From: Dendrophyllia cribrosa
Lineage: Eukaryota > Cnidaria > Anthozoa > Scleractinia > Dendrophylliidae
Length of the DNA stretch: 64,000 bases
Assembly: GCA_024195265.1 (NCBI GenBank)
Contig: JAJLRJ010000014.1
Location: 15,516,459 to 15,580,458 of the forward strand
Reading direction: 5' to 3'
The translations under genes and the position numbers were made by a program. Shown piece after piece: positions 44,053 through 55,743 of this stretch (positions within the stretch are counted from its first letter, which is position 1; the number at the start of each line of letters is the position of its first letter). Under the pieces are notes generated by a model. The model ran no database searches. It was not told the DNA's origin and saw nothing but the letters and a program-made list of their open reading frames with translations.

Positions 44053-44368
44053 TTCTCCTGGGGGGAGTGGGGAGGGGGAAGGGGGGGACTCCCATATCAA
44101 AGTGACTGGGGTGATCGTCGAACCGTTTGGGGGTTAAAATTCTTGGTTCCGATCGAATCTTAGTTTGAATCGAAAATGACCACTGTTAAAGTTATTCTTA
44201 TACCTTTTAGGGTTTTAAGCGAGAATAACAGTATATGCTGACAAAAACAACTTTTCGGAAAGAATTGGATCACGCCCCAAAAATGGCTTTCTGGTACCGC
44301 TTTGGTGTTCCTTTTAAACTTTTCGAGAATCACCTCCGTAAATGTTATATGGAATTCTCCCCGGGCTA
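44053..44368 (+). mobile_element. E2 element, diverged
   Basis: Starts CTGGGGGGAGTGG...GGACTCCCATATC, ends GGAATTCTCCCCGGG. Confidence 0.5.
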
Positions 44369-44380
44369 GTTTTATCTCAG

Positions 44381-44514
44381 TTCACGACCCTTTAACAAGC
44401 TCAATGGATGAGCGGGTGGATCGTGGACACCTCCCAGTGTTTCAAGAGATAATGCAATTGATGTCCCAATCAGATGCTTTATTAAGGTCAAGCAGTAGCA
44501 TGGGAAAATTTTAA
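44381..44514 (+). CDS. Possible last exon of an unrecognised gene
   Basis: A good acceptor (ttttatctcag) is followed by 43 codons: HDPLTSSMDERVDRGHLPVF, then QEIMQLMSQSDALLRSSSSMGKF and a stop. Ser/Met-rich and amphipathic; no family recognised. A poly-G-ended E2 element ends just before the acceptor. No upstream exon was found. Confidence 0.3.
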
Positions 44515-44621
44515 TTTACATTGAGCAACTGAGTCAGTCTTAGACGGCGCCGGAAATCAATTTGATTTCTACAGAATTTAATTCTTGCTTAATGTGCACG
44601 GGAAAGCAGATTTAAATACAG

Positions 44622-44980
44622 TACTTGAAACTATCCCGGCTGAAATATCGTGTTTTCATGATTATGGCCAGGAGCTTGGTTTATTGTCTTGAAATTGGAA
44701 GAAAAAGTCGCCAAAAAACGGCTGGAAAAGTCGAAATTTCACAAGAATGGCAAGTTTGATTTCTTGACCGCTTGTCAATAAATCAAATTTTATGACCTGT
44801 AATCCACTTCAATCCAGTTGCAATCCTGCACTTTATCTCAAAACGTCTGCTTTTGTTTTGCTGTATGGAATCTTTTTATCTGAACTAAGTTGTATATCTG
44901 GCGGCATTTGGCGATACAATATGGAAAAAGCTATGCGAAATTTTGTTATTTTGGCTGGCAGTGGCCCTGTAAGCTAAGCC
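44622..44980 (+). mobile_element. D-family element, uninterrupted
   Basis: Contains AAATATCGTGTTTTCATGAT, TCCTGCACTTTATCTC and GGCGGCATTTGGCGAT. Confidence 0.5.
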
Positions 44981-45154
44981 AAACGGTCTATCTGTGTCCA
45001 GAACCGTTGGCTAACAGTTAAACACAGTCAAATGACCCAATGTGTTTGTCATGTAGCTCAAACGCCATTGCGTTGAACAAGATTGAGCTATGGTACTGTC
45101 ATACTGTCATTCTCTCTTGGGTGAACATCAGGCTCGTTTGTGGGGCTATAGCAA

Positions 45155-45195
45155 GCCAAACAGGCTTCTCTTGGGCTATCTGATGAAGGACTAAG
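45155..45195 (+). repeat. Penelope terminal-repeat-like motif
   Basis: CTGATGAAGGACTAAGCCC followed by GAAATGTCG: the same layout as at 46.9 kb and 63.7 kb. Confidence 0.3.
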
Positions 45196-45493
45196 CCCGA
45201 AATGTCGTTGATGAATTTACTTGACACTTTCACAAAAATGTTCAATTTGATTTTCCAATTTGTTTATTTCCATTTCAAATTCTTGTTTATAAGTGTAACG
45301 CATCCGTGGGAATCAATTTTTGAATTCATTTCTTTCTATTTTTTCTTTTTTTCTCTCTTGGGTTTTGTATATGAATGTTTTTATATGTGAAATACGCTAT
45401 TAAACACCCCCACACACCTTTAAAGGAGATGAAACCAATGACTTTTCTTATAAACAAAATGTCTAGCTGTTAATAAAATTCGGATCTCTGCCA

Positions 45494-45499
45494 TTTATT
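45494..45499 (-). promoter_or_regulatory. Possible polyadenylation signal
   Basis: AATAAA on the - strand, about 235 bp after the candidate stop at 45730. Confidence 0.3.
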
Positions 45500-45729
45500 T
45501 AAATGATCACGGTCTAAGTATTTTTTACACCCTGTTATTTGTATTGTAGGATAGAGATCTCAATTTGAACCATGCAATCGGGTGCATGCATGAGTCAGGG
45601 CGTGCTCTCTACTCCCACCTCTCTAGCCTCGTGCCCGTCTCCCCGAAGCAGCTTTGCCAAATATACGCGCTTTGGAATAGTTTCGTGGCCAGGTCGTTTT
45701 TCAGAACATTACTAGGCTTCATAATGGCC

Positions 45730-46011
45730 CTATCTCAAAATTCCCAAACCAGTGGCTGAAAGCAACACAACCAGAATAACGGATACAAATTTTGCTGCCT
45801 GCAACTTCGAGTTGGGGCAGTACGCAGCTCTTACAAGGTCTTTCCTGATTTGCTGAGAAAACAATAAAACAAACAACACAACAATGTCCGACCCTAGCCC
45901 TGAAAACAATAGAGCTGCGTGATACCCAGGTCCAATGAAATTAGAGGTTGTTGAGAGCTGCGACGGTGGTATCTGTTCGGGTTGAATATTCCTTTGTAAG
46001 GATCCATTAGA
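45730..46011 (-). CDS. Candidate last exon(s) on the - strand, frame uncertain
   Basis: Two strong acceptors (aatttctcag before 46011, ttgttttctcag before 45852) and a downstream AATAAA (45494-45499, - strand) indicate a transcript end. Read as one exon, the frame is open for 93 codons with two hydrophobic helices (HAALLFSGLGSDIVVLFVLL and FVSVILVVLLSATGLGIL). Read as two exons with a short intron (donor CTGG|gtatca), it gives a soluble sequence: LMDPYKGIFNPNRYHRRSSQ, then ERPCKSCVLPQLEVAGSKIC, ending at a TGA near 45718. A possible first exon (MTKAFRTASRRNGSLDVPPIY, 46397-46460 region) fits the second reading. I cannot choose between them. Confidence 0.35.
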   Translation of the reverse strand, partial: SNGSLQRNIQPEQIPPSQLSTTSNFIGPGYHAALLFSGLGSDIVVLFVLLFSQQIRKDLVRAAYCPNSKLQAAKFVSVILVVLLSATGLGILR

Positions 46012-46500
46012 CTGAGAAATTTGGATGAATAAACGTAAAATAACTCAAGCTGGAATTTGTTCGAGTAGTTTGTTGAAGGTCAGACGATTGCGTCAACGTG
46101 CTAATCAGATCATAACTTGCAAGACTTGGAGTAAGTTGTCAATACGATTATATGGACCATAACGCACTTACATTACTTTGCACCGGGAAGTAATCAATTA
46201 AGTCTCCAAATTAAGAAAAATATTGGTATCTGTCTCTTAGTTATGTTTCTAACTACTTACGCTAGTTAGCTCGTTCTAACTTTCGACTCCCCAAAAGACC
46301 CAAATCTGATTTTGTAAAATGCTGAAAAAAAAAACAACATAAGAAGCTTTAGACTCGGACAGTTAGGGCCGCATACATCACGTATAAATTGGAGGGACAT
46401 CCAACGAACCGTTTCGGCGGGAAGCTGTCCGGAAGGCCTTTGTCATCTTAAAGATTCTTAGTAAATAAGATTAAAAAGTAGAGTTTTACTTGTAGAGTTT

Positions 46501-46658
46501 GAAATTAAGAAAGCTTCTTTGGCCTTACGTATTGAGTCTCGGTTAGAGAAAATGTTTTCAATGGGGATTTAAAGTTGCATGTCATTAGCAGTGTGATTAG
46601 AAAATTTTTTCTCTAACCGAGACTCAATACTTAAGGCCAAAGAAGCTCTTTTAATTTC
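46501..46658. repeat. Inverted repeat overlapping the Penelope remnant
   Basis: AAGCTTCTTTGGCCTTACGT and CTCGGTTAGAGAAAA recur inverted at 46607-46650. Confidence 0.6.
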
Positions 46659-46940
46659 AAAAGGCAGAAAACTTGTACCTCATGGCCTCAACATTCGCGA
46701 AGAAACATACTAATTATTCATTTTGGTAGTAGTTTCCTTTCATTGTTTTCTGTATATTTTTCGTTATCAGCTAGTTTTATTTCTGTCTATCATTGTTATT
46801 TTTCTAGGCGGAGACCTACGTATTTCCGTTATTACGTATACATGTCAACTATATAAAAAAAGCCAAAGTAAATTTTACCTCATTGTACCTGAAGAAGGCT
46901 GGTTTGGTCAGCCGAAACATAGTACACCTTTAAAAAAATT
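46610..46940 (+). mobile_element. Penelope-like element remnant: ORF end and terminal-repeat motif
   Basis: The + strand encodes KAKEALLISKGRKLVPHGLN then IREETY and stop (46618-46713), the typical end of Penelope/GIY-YIG-type ORFs. About 180 bp on is CTGAAGAAGGCTGG...CAGCCGAAAC (46889-46920), the characteristic terminal-repeat sequence of such elements. An inverted piece of the same region lies just upstream (46501-46550). Confidence 0.45.
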
Positions 46941-47392
46941 TACCGGTCTTTGCTTCCATACTATAGTGTTGGGACGAAGTTTAATGTCAGGTGCAATGGG
47001 ATTTTCGGAATGGTGAAAGCGGCCAGTAAATTCGGGGGATAGGATTTTCCCCGGGGGGATTTTCCCTAAAAAATTCTTCCGCTGAAGTATTTAGGTAAAA
47101 GAACCGAAGAGCTCGTATAATTTCTTTGCCGTAAAATCCCGCTTATAAGCCTCCCCCCCCCCCCCCCCCCCCTTATAAGCCCCCGCCCGGTTTTAGGCTC
47201 ATCATCATCATTATCATCATCATCATCATCATCATCATCTTTATTTAAAAACACGGTAAATACACCAGGCATTAACAATTTAATATAAAACTACAACTTG
47301 ATATGAAACTATGTATATAAATTAATCTTCTATAATTTTAAAAAAATAGCTAACTATTAATAGAAGAAAAATAAACTAAAATAAAGCCTGTT

Positions 47393-47506
47393 TTACATGA
47401 ATGCCGTGTCGGAATTAATTAAGAATCGTCGGAAATTAGTCAGAGATGTTGCTTGCCTAGCAGCTGAGGATTGACTATTCCAGAAAATATTATTTTGTAC
47501 CCACTT
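47393..47506 (-). pseudogene. LINE ORF2 C-terminal remnant
   Basis: The - strand reads QNNIFWNSQSSAARQATSLT, then NFRRFLINSDTAFM and stop, with a trailing AT-rich UTR and a (GAT)n tract at 47206-47240. Same class of LINE tail as at 38.9 kb, but a different lineage. Confidence 0.5.
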
Positions 47507-47847
47507 CTATACACCACAGTTCCTTAACAGTACTTCTTTACAAAAATCTAAAATTAACTAAAAAAAATGGTTCTTTATTACAATTTTTTTTGCGTGTCAG
47601 CCTCTAAAAAAACATTACAAAGTTGTGCAAACCCAAAACCAGTGCGACGCCATTCGAAGCGCGCTTTCCAAATTATTCCTGATGATTAGTGCCCCCCCCC
47701 CCCCCCCCCCCCCCCCCTTCCCCGAAAAATTATTACGATGGCTACAATCAACGCCAAACGAATTAAAACAAAGATTAGGGCGAGCAGTCAGTAAGGCCTA
47801 TTTGAAAAACAAATAAATTAAATAGTAAAGACGTGTCACACCAGAAG

Positions 47848-48549
47848 CTGTTCACACCACAGACTCAAAAGTTAGAACAAATGGTACCATGCAAAAGTAC
47901 TGCTGAGGAGGTTTCATTTGAATGGTCACACCATAGGATTTCATCAACAGACTCAAAAGTTAGAACAAATGGTACCATGCAAAAGTACTGCTGAAGAGGT
48001 TTCATTTGAATGGTCACACCATAGGATTTCATCAACAGACTCAAAAGTTAGAACAAATGGTACCATGCAAAAGTACTGCTGAAGAGGTTTCATTTAATAA
48101 ATGGTCACACCATAGGATTTCATCAATAGACTCAAAAGTTAGAACAAATGGTACCATGCAAAAGTACTGCTGAAGAGGTTTCATTTAAATGGTCACACCA
48201 TAGGATTTCATCAATAGACTCAAAAGTTAGAACAAATGGTACCATGCAAAAGTACTGCTGAAGAGGTTTCATTTGAATGGTCACACCATAGGATTTCATC
48301 AACAGACTCAAAAGTTAGAACAAATGGTACCATGCAAAAGTACTGCTGAAGAGGTTTCATTTGAATGGTCACACCATAGGATTTCATCAACAGACTCAAA
48401 AGTTAGAACAAATGGTACCATGCAAAAGTACTGCTGAAGGGTTTTTCATTTGAATGGTCACACCATAGGATTTCGTCGACAGACTCAAAAGTTAGAACTA
48501 GTGTATACAACATGCCTCCATAATTAACTCTGGGGGTGAAAGGGTTTAT
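47848..48549 (-). mobile_element. Minisatellite B element, about seven units
   Basis: Regular 88-bp units, one with a small TAA insertion at 48090. The right end is TTAACTCTGGGGGTGAAAGG. Confidence 0.75.
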
Positions 48550-49250
48550 TAAACGCCCTAAAAATCCAAATCAAAGTCTGTGTATGTTTTTTTTTGCACA
48601 TTTTCTTATTACCTATAAAACATTTAAGTAATTAATTTATTAGATTTGAATAAATAACTTTGTTAGCCAACTTAGATTTTCTTGTTATTTCTAGATTATA
48701 ATTTTGAAGTTTACCTAGTTGGGTTGATGTCTGTAAGTTAAATTGAGGTACATGTCTCTGTAGATGTTTCGAACTTTGGAGATAAAAGCTAGGAAACTTG
48801 TATTTATGGTTCATAACTCCGATAATTACTCGGTTTACGGTATATGTACTTTGTAAATATCTGCAAGGGCCAACGGACAGTATAACGGCGCCGGATCCTA
48901 GTAGATGAAACCAGCAAAAGTTATAAAATACGAAAAAACTAATCGAGCAAGCCTGACTGTACAACTGGAATTATGTATATTCTGTCTTATATTTCGTCAG
49001 GCATGGCCTGACTTTTTCAGGAAATAAAACTGACCACAAGAAAAACGTCATAATTCAAATCGCCAAGAAACACAAATGAAAATAAGATTACAATGCAAAA
49101 ACGTTACAAAGATATGTATATGTGTATACGGGGCTTGTAAGCGGCACTTTTCGGTATTTAATGATCATTTGTACTTCATCAAATTTGTTATGGTGACGTT
49201 ACGTGCTCTTTGGATCGGTAAATTGGGATTTTGCTGTGAACGATCGTTAC

Positions 49251-49466
49251 GGCTTCGCTCCCAGAGTCAATTATGGAGACATGTGGTGTAGTCCTTACTT
49301 TTGAGTCTGTCGACGAAATCCTTTGGTGTGACCATTCAAATGAAACCTCTTCGACAGGCTGTACCGTTTGAATGGTATATTTGTTTTTCAGTATTTTACA
49401 AAACGAAAGTTTTGATTTTTCTTGAATTTTACTTGGGGCACTCTTGGGAGTTAAAGGGTTAAGCCG
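49251..49466 (+). mobile_element. Single-unit B element
   Basis: Both ends present: CTCCCAGAGTCAATTATGGA at left, CACTCTTGGGAGTTAAAGGG at right. A compact example of the element without array expansion. Confidence 0.65.
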
Positions 49467-49643
49467 CGTCAACGCCAATACAACCGACCACAAATATATA
49501 TTCTCATCAGCAGCTTTATTTCAATGGCAACACTTCAAGATCAGGAGCCCATTGTCAAAGGTTACTAACCACATAAACCGACTCAGGATTTGAGTCATTC
49601 CGGGGGGGAGGAGGCCGAGGAAGGGAGTACGTCTCAAATGTTT

Positions 49644-49816
49644 TCAAAGACTAGGTTGGTTGACTGTAGGACTCAACACAATTTCCAGTTGAACAGAGAC
49701 GGTCACTGCTTTAGAGGAGGCGACTGATTGAGCCGATAAACTACTGGTTTTGATAAGGCTGGGGAAGGAGTACTTCTTTAGTTTTCTAGTTGGAAGTGTG
49801 CCGAGGTCCGCCTCTT
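49644..49816 (-). CDS. Possible last exon, Ser/Thr-rich
   Basis: After an acceptor (tctgaag, preceded by a T-run) comes an open frame starting EADLGTLPTRKLKKYSFPSL and continuing Ser/Thr/Val-rich to TGA at 49644. It looks protein-like, but the upstream exons would have to lie within or beyond the Wnt10 gene on the other strand, which lowers confidence. Confidence 0.25.
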
Positions 49817-50784
49817 CTTCAGACCAAAAAATAAGATTTTATCTACATAATTTCAGACATAACCTTAAAAAGTCCATCTTCCCAAGCCATGATACCAAAG
49901 TTCTATTTCTCGTTTTTCACTAGAGGTAAAAATATATTCTATTTCTCCCTCGGTCAAAACCATCCCCATATGTAGACCTTATTGATGGTGGTTTTCCTCA
50001 TCCCCCCCCCCCCCCCCCCGAAAATCCAATGCGGTTTCACGTTTCTAATTCGAGACTGAAAAGGCTGTTAATTGAATTATCCGGCTGACCACTGGCATTT
50101 TGTTGACTTCTGTTTGACTAGACGTGACCTGGGGTGCCTCAAAACGTAATTTTACGCAATGATCTCTCCCCACAGACTAACTTATGTTCCGTCTTGTTTT
50201 CGTCTGTATATCTATGTCACTTTTTATTCTTTTATTTTGCCCCTAGGATTTTGTCATGGCACTATTAATTTTGGGACACACACACAAACAAACCAAAAAA
50301 AAACATGGTAAGAACTATAACACCGTCGCCGAAAATGTCAAATGTAAACCGGTGTATGAGTTTGATCCAAGAGATTATCTCCTAAGAAATTAAAACAAGC
50401 GTAAAGTTATGATATTATTAATTGGCTATCCAATTCCCTGTCTGTCGTCGAAAGAAAAGCGACCTCACTCATCCATCATAAGATGCATGCCAAAAGCGGC
50501 CATATTAGTTATCTGTCACTACCAAGATAGACGAGAGCTGATAGATTTCCGATCGCTTCTAATGCAGTGATATGCTGATTGCTCGCGCAGAAGCGAGAAC
50601 ACAAGCCTTTGATGTGTCATTCACGGTGTCGGCGGTCTGCTAGTAATGAACTAAAATTGGATTTCAAAACACACTGCAACATCGGCTCATTATTTCTACA
50701 GCAGGAGCCCTCTTTTGAGATCAACATTGACGCACACAAGTAGCGCCACACCAGGAATCTTGCAAGCAATCGTTGAGGACGTCG

Positions 50785-53508
50785 ATGATGCATCTCTCAC
50801 TTCGGACAAGAATTGCGTTGGCTTGTCTTTTCATGAGCCTGCAAGCAATATCAAGCGATACAAGGTAGGTCCGTTCCTGTGTTTCTTTAATGGATTTTGT
50901 CGCTGATTTCGGATGTTCAGTTTTGTGAACGAGCAGTACTGGCTTGTCAGACTTTCAGGGTATGATATCTTCACCTCCGGTGTTCCCCTGGAAGTGGACC
51001 CGATACTCAACCTCAACACTGTGTGTAAGAACACTCCATCGCTGAATAAAGAGCAACTGGAACTTTGCAAAACACACGCTGATGTTGTGGCGAGCGCATT
51101 GCAAGGGGCACAGTTGGCTGTACACGAGTGTCAGGAACAGTTTAAATACCATCGATGGAACTGTTCCGCATTGGAAACCAAAAACAGAAATCCTTTGACA
51201 AGTGGCTTGTTAGCTAGAGGTTAGTGGGACGTTATCAGGCTGTAGCTCGTAGCGGTATATGCCCATGATAAAGTTACGTTCTATGTGTTTTCTGTGGAAT
51301 GCATCGTTTTTACTGATATAGACCCTTTAAATGGTTCTTTGGGCAAGAGGTCGTGCAAACCTATATATATTAATTTTCATACCAAAGTAGCAACGGAACA
51401 TCTGGGGAATACATGCTAAAGGGGGATGATCAGTAAAGGAAGTTCGAATGTCTTTGCGCGTGACCTTCATCTTATAACTAGAGTTTAATCGTTTCTTGCG
51501 CCTTTCTTGATAGTTTTCATAAGCTAGACTTGTTTGGTTCCGTTCGTGAGTGAGTGTAAGGGGCTTTGTCAAGAAACGGACACCACTACGGTGTTTAAAG
51601 AAATGAAAACAAGTCAGGACAGAAATAGCAAAGTACGTTTATTTATATAACATAACTTTCTTCATCATGAAAGGTCTCGATTAACCGCCCTCGTAAATGT
51701 AAACATGCAGTGCAAGACACCGAAAATGAGCCGGGAGACTAGAGGTTCAAGACAAATTTATTTTGTAAAATACTGCAAAACAAATTGTACCAAAGGAAAG
51801 TACTGCCAAAGAGGTTTCATTTGAATGGTCACACCATAGGATTTCGTCAACAGACTCAAAAGTAAGAACTGCAATCGTAAATGTCCTCGTAAATGTAAAC
51901 ATCCAGTACAAGAAACCGAAAATGAGCCGTGAGACTAAGATGATTACTCTCCTGAACATGATTGACAATCTCATCCGATTGAGTTCAGTACGTTCAGATC
52001 CTTGGCCGTTTCAATTAAATGTCCTCTCGAAGTTTTGAAATTCATCTTGAAGTGGAAATAGACAAACAGACCTTAATACTTAAAACAAGAGTCATAATCC
52101 TTTCATTAGAATTTATCCTTTGGATTCTTAACCCCTTCAATCCAGAAACTGCCAAATACCAAAATTCAAAAAAAATCCCAAATCTCATTTTGTCAAATAT
52201 CGAAAAACAAATAGTACCATGCAAAAGCACTGCTGGGGAGAGGTTTCATCTGAATGGTTACACCATAGGATTTCTTCAACAAACTCAAAAGTTAGAACTA
52301 CACTACATGTCTCCATAATTGACTCTGGGAGCGAAAGGGAGAGTGCCTAAATCAAAATTCCACAACAAATTCTATATTGTAAACTACAGAACTATTGTAA
52401 AGTACTGCTGAAGGACTTTCCTTTGAATGGGCACACCAGACACAAACGTTTGAGTCACCCTTCACAAGTGAAGATTTGGTCGAGGGCGTGAAAGCATTAA
52501 AAGACTGACTTGTTAGAAACAATTCATTCAGTAATTCTTACGCAAATGCAGACTTTTATTTTCTCAAACAATTGATGGCACACACCATAGGAAATAACTT
52601 ACATATCTTGAATCTCGCTGCAGTCATCAGTCGAGCCCCTCTACAACGGCCACCTTCGACGGAACCTTGTGGCCATTGTTGGAAGGTGGCCGTTATGGGG
52701 AGGTTTCCAATAAGAGGATTTGCGTGAACGAGTAACAAGTCTTAACAAGAAAATATGGCTGTTGCAGAAAAGTGGCCGTTATGGGTGGATGGCCGTTCGT
52801 GCAGGTTCTACTGTGCTTTGCATTGAAAACAATGAAATTTAAACCCTCAGATTAACCCTAACACTCTTTACCACTTGTGGTAATCTTTAAAGTTTTAACG
52901 CTCTCTTGAATTATTTGCACAGGGTCTCAAGCGAGTCGAGCATCTCTGCCGGAAAACAAAGACACTGTTGCATTCAATTTTCATTTCCAAAGATAAATCA
53001 ATCAAATATGTTAAGAATGGCCATTTTGACACTTTTTAAACAGGTGTTTTTTAAAAGCTTTGATTGCGTACTATCTCTCCTCAATCTTAGGCAAATTGTG
53101 TTTGCCCAGCCTCATACCGAAACCTTTTAATCTTAAGCCAAGCCAGATCTTTACCATCCACTGTATCCGGCTCTGGCTTTTCCTCTGATAGCAATCAAAA
53201 TTTTCCTGTAATCTCACAAAGTGCGCGCCTTATTGCAAATTGCAGGATTTAGAGAGACCGCTTTCGTGCACGCCATTATTTCGGCGGGAATGACACAAGC
53301 TATTGCTACGTCATGCAGCATGGGGAAACTGACCACTTGTGGATGTGACGACACCATCACTGGCGAAGGAAGGGGATGGAGCTGGGGTGGATGCAGTGAC
53401 AATGCGCTTTACGGTGCTGACTTTTCAGCGAAGTTTATGGATTCAAGAGAGAAAGGCACCGATATAAAATCTCTGATGAACCTGCATAACAATCAAGCAG
53501 GCCGAATG
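50785..53508 (+). CDS. wnt10: Wnt10-type secreted signalling ligand, 5' part
   Basis: Three exons in phase: 50785-50864, 50921-51219 (or 50951-51219) and 53246-53508. Exon 1 gives a signal peptide (MMHLSLRTRIALACLFMSLQ); an in-frame stop at 50728 precedes it. Exon 2 carries ADVVASALQGAQLAVHECQE and HRWNCSALETKNR. Exon 3 begins FRETAFVHAIISAGMTQAIA, then the CSMGKLTTCGCD and GWSWGGCSDN motifs, and ends SLMNLHNNQAGRM. These are the N-terminal-domain landmarks of Wnt proteins. The A(S/T)ALQGxxxAVHECQ, RWNCSALET and (F/S)RGFRE(S/T)AF wording matches Wnt10 better than other subfamilies known to me. Role: ligand for Frizzled/LRP in axial patterning. The exons with the lipidated Ser (CHGxSGSC) and the Cys-rich C-terminal domain are not found up to 64000, so the gene continues beyond the window after an intron of more than 10 kb. 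Confidence 0.88.
50921..51219 (+). CDS. wnt10: Wnt10 exon 2
   Basis: Two in-frame acceptors are possible: ttcag ending at 50920 (56-nt intron) and gtcag ending at 50950 (86-nt intron). Both keep the phase. The second is more usual in intron size. Donor AGAG|gttagt, phase 1. Confidence 0.8.
51760..51875 (-). repeat. Partial B unit in a Wnt10 intron
   Basis: Core GAGGTTTCATTTGAATGGTC with flanks lost. Confidence 0.6.
52129..52480 (-). mobile_element. Single-unit B element plus a decayed second copy in a Wnt10 intron
   Basis: TTAACCCCTTCAATCCAG at the left, GACTCTGGGAGCGAAAGG at 52321-52338, then a poor copy to about 52480. Confidence 0.55.
52612..52812. repeat. Dispersed repeat of GGTGGCCGTTATGGG words in a Wnt10 intron
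   Basis: CTACAACGGCCACCTTCGAC and GGAAGGTGGCCGTTATGGGG form imperfect inverted copies. Confidence 0.4.
53246..53508 (+). CDS. wnt10: Wnt10 exon 3
   Basis: Acceptor attgcag at 53245, donor CGAATG|gtaggt. Encodes the Cys-rich core with GWSWGGCSDN and a LHNNQAGR stretch that follows it in all Wnts. Confidence 0.88.
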
Positions 53509-55380
53509 GTAGGTGTTTTTTAATATGTCAATCAGCAACGTTAAGATGTTTTAAGATGCATCAATCCGTTCAACAGTTCTTGGAGTAATAAAGAAAAGTT
53601 TTACCGCCAAACTTCCGCTAACTGATGTGACACAAGCGTCGCGACACTGGACAGCTAACTGTCATGATCGTATCGTGTACATTTTCACTGACACGAACAT
53701 TCCAAGTAAGCACGGAATTCAACAAATTACTGTAGTTGTTAGATAAAAATTTAAACTGTCAAAGAAATGTTACAAAACGGAATTATTTTACAATTCACCA
53801 TTTTTATTACTTTTCACAGCCCTTATCCGATTGTGTGAAGATTTCTAACCCACGCGTGCTTGTTAAAAATTAGATCTTTAGTTCACCTCGCGTGTGAACT
53901 ATCAAAATTATCTGCTAACTTTGCAATTGGAGCAAATGGCAAATATGAACCGGCTTCATAATTCACTGATTGAAGCGGGTTTTCCTTTCTTTCAAAAGGA
54001 AACCGTTTAATAAACTCTAAACTTTGCAGACCTTCAACTTATTTCTTAATCTACATTTTGGTGACTGTAAGCAAGTACCCACGACCCTTGAAATTTTATT
54101 CGATAGAAATTTCTCGAGCTCCGTATGCTCCCAAGGAGCTTATTTCCTGATCGGAAACTCTCTACATTGTTTTGAAATGCTTCCTTCCGTGCTGTACCAC
54201 ATGTATTTGTACTTACTCTTGCAATTTCACTTGCTCAAGTGACAGTACATGCAAGTAGAATACTCCAGCTTAGTTAACCTCACTCACACCCCAATGTCTG
54301 CAACTTTTGAGTCTGTATATGAAAAGTGTATCCTAATCAGAAACCTTCAGCTCACAGTCACACCTCACCTCATTGTGTGCAAGTTGGTTATAACTTTAGA
54401 GTCTAAAGATTAAATTGTAAAGTTTATCCAGCTTCAAGAAAGTAATGTAGAGGGCAATTCGCTACGATACTAATTAGAAAACGTCAGCTTAATTAATCAC
54501 AGTCACACCTCAATGTGTGTAATTTCGTTATATAACTTATGAGTTGTATAGAGAGGCGCTTTCCCATGGTACTCTTTCTTGTGGATGAAATCCTTAAGTG
54601 GGTACGTCTCTGAGGTGCTGTTCATTATGCTGTTCAATCAGCTTCTAACTTTATAGCCTGCAAAAAGCTTCTTTTTCAATTTATTGTAGTGAATTGAAAG
54701 AGTTAATTAGCTAATTTAATAGAAAAGGCATGAATCAGTTGGAGATTTCCCTGCTGACCTAATTGGTCTTTAAACACGTCTGAGTAGTCGTGCTGAACAG
54801 CGCTGGAATTCAGCAGATGTTATGTTCATTTATAAAGATCAAGAGGTCATCTTATAAAGCACCAGCCGCAATTCAAGGTAATTAGAGCCAGATATTTTAG
54901 ATAACGTGCGTTATTCAGGAGGAGTATACAGACGTTATCGGTTTAACAGAGAAAATAGCGATCAGCTATCTGCGAAACAAACTTTCCGCGCGTTATTGGG
55001 CGTAAAATAAGACGACTCCCTAAAATTGTTAAGTGGAAAGTGTTACGGAAACATTATTACAAATGAACATCGTTTCTTTGTCAATTTTATTCCAATCAGT
55101 TGAGTAAATGTTGAGTAGGGTTATCGGTTAAGTGGCAAAGAAAACGGAACATTTGCAAATCTAATTAGCACAACTCGTAGCCTTCGCATGAGGAATAATT
55201 TATCTCTCCAGTGGCCTAGCCATTCAGAAACAAACACACATGTCGAGTCCGAGTAATTTCAAACGATTTCTGCACGAACGGCGACTTACATTAACATAGG
55301 AATGAAATATTACATTTGACACATGAAATAAACTGGTTTATGTCTATTTTTCCAGATGTGTCTGCAAAGACTTTGCAGTT
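53509..55380. other. Wnt10 intron 3 start, no gene seen
   Basis: Decayed array A fragments at 54290-54660. No Wnt exon recognised. Confidence 0.5.
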
Positions 55381-55384
55381 AAAG

Positions 55385-55735
55385 GTACCTTCAAAATCGT
55401 GGATCTCGGAAAATTTTGGTCCGGTCTCGAAACCTCGGCAGTTTTTGTTTTAAGTCTCAAAGTCTCGTTTGGCTGGTGCTTTTTCTGTCTCGGAGTCTCG
55501 GATTTTTTTCATCAAGATCTCAGAGTCTCGGAAACTTTTGTCAAGCATTCTCATTCTTCATCCTTGTTTGTTGTTTCATAGGTGAATCGGATATTTTTGG
55601 CACTAAGTCTCGGGCTCGGTTTTTTCCCGTATTGGGTCTCGGGCTCGTATTTTATAACGTAGCTGCGGTCGCGGTCTCGGATTTTGAAACAAGGGTCTCG
55701 GCGAGTTTCGGATTTACCATTCGCCACCCCTAGTT
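55385..55735 (+). repeat. Degenerate TCTCGG-word repeat
   Basis: GTCTCGG(A/G) recurs every 10-40 bp. The open frames across it are products of the repeat. Confidence 0.55.
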
Positions 55736-55743
55736 AAAGAGAC

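Noticed and set aside
45550..45759. + strand frame of 69 codons with an acceptor (DRDLNHAIGCMHESGRALYS...)
   Set aside because: It lies antisense to a better-supported - strand transcript end with strong acceptors and a polyadenylation signal; no upstream exon found.
47860..48500. Regular repeats with similar spacing, considered as a CRISPR-like array
   Set aside because: Units are contiguous 88-bp minisatellite copies with no unique spacers, in a eukaryotic context.
48632..48964. 110-codon - strand frame
   Set aside because: AT-rich, no domain, no splice sites; may be retroelement UTR but unsupported.
55353..55386. Mini-exon between tttttccag and AAAG|gtacct, considered as the next Wnt10 exon
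   Set aside because: Its peptide does not match the Wnt CKCHG region, and the phase-0 reading meets a stop.
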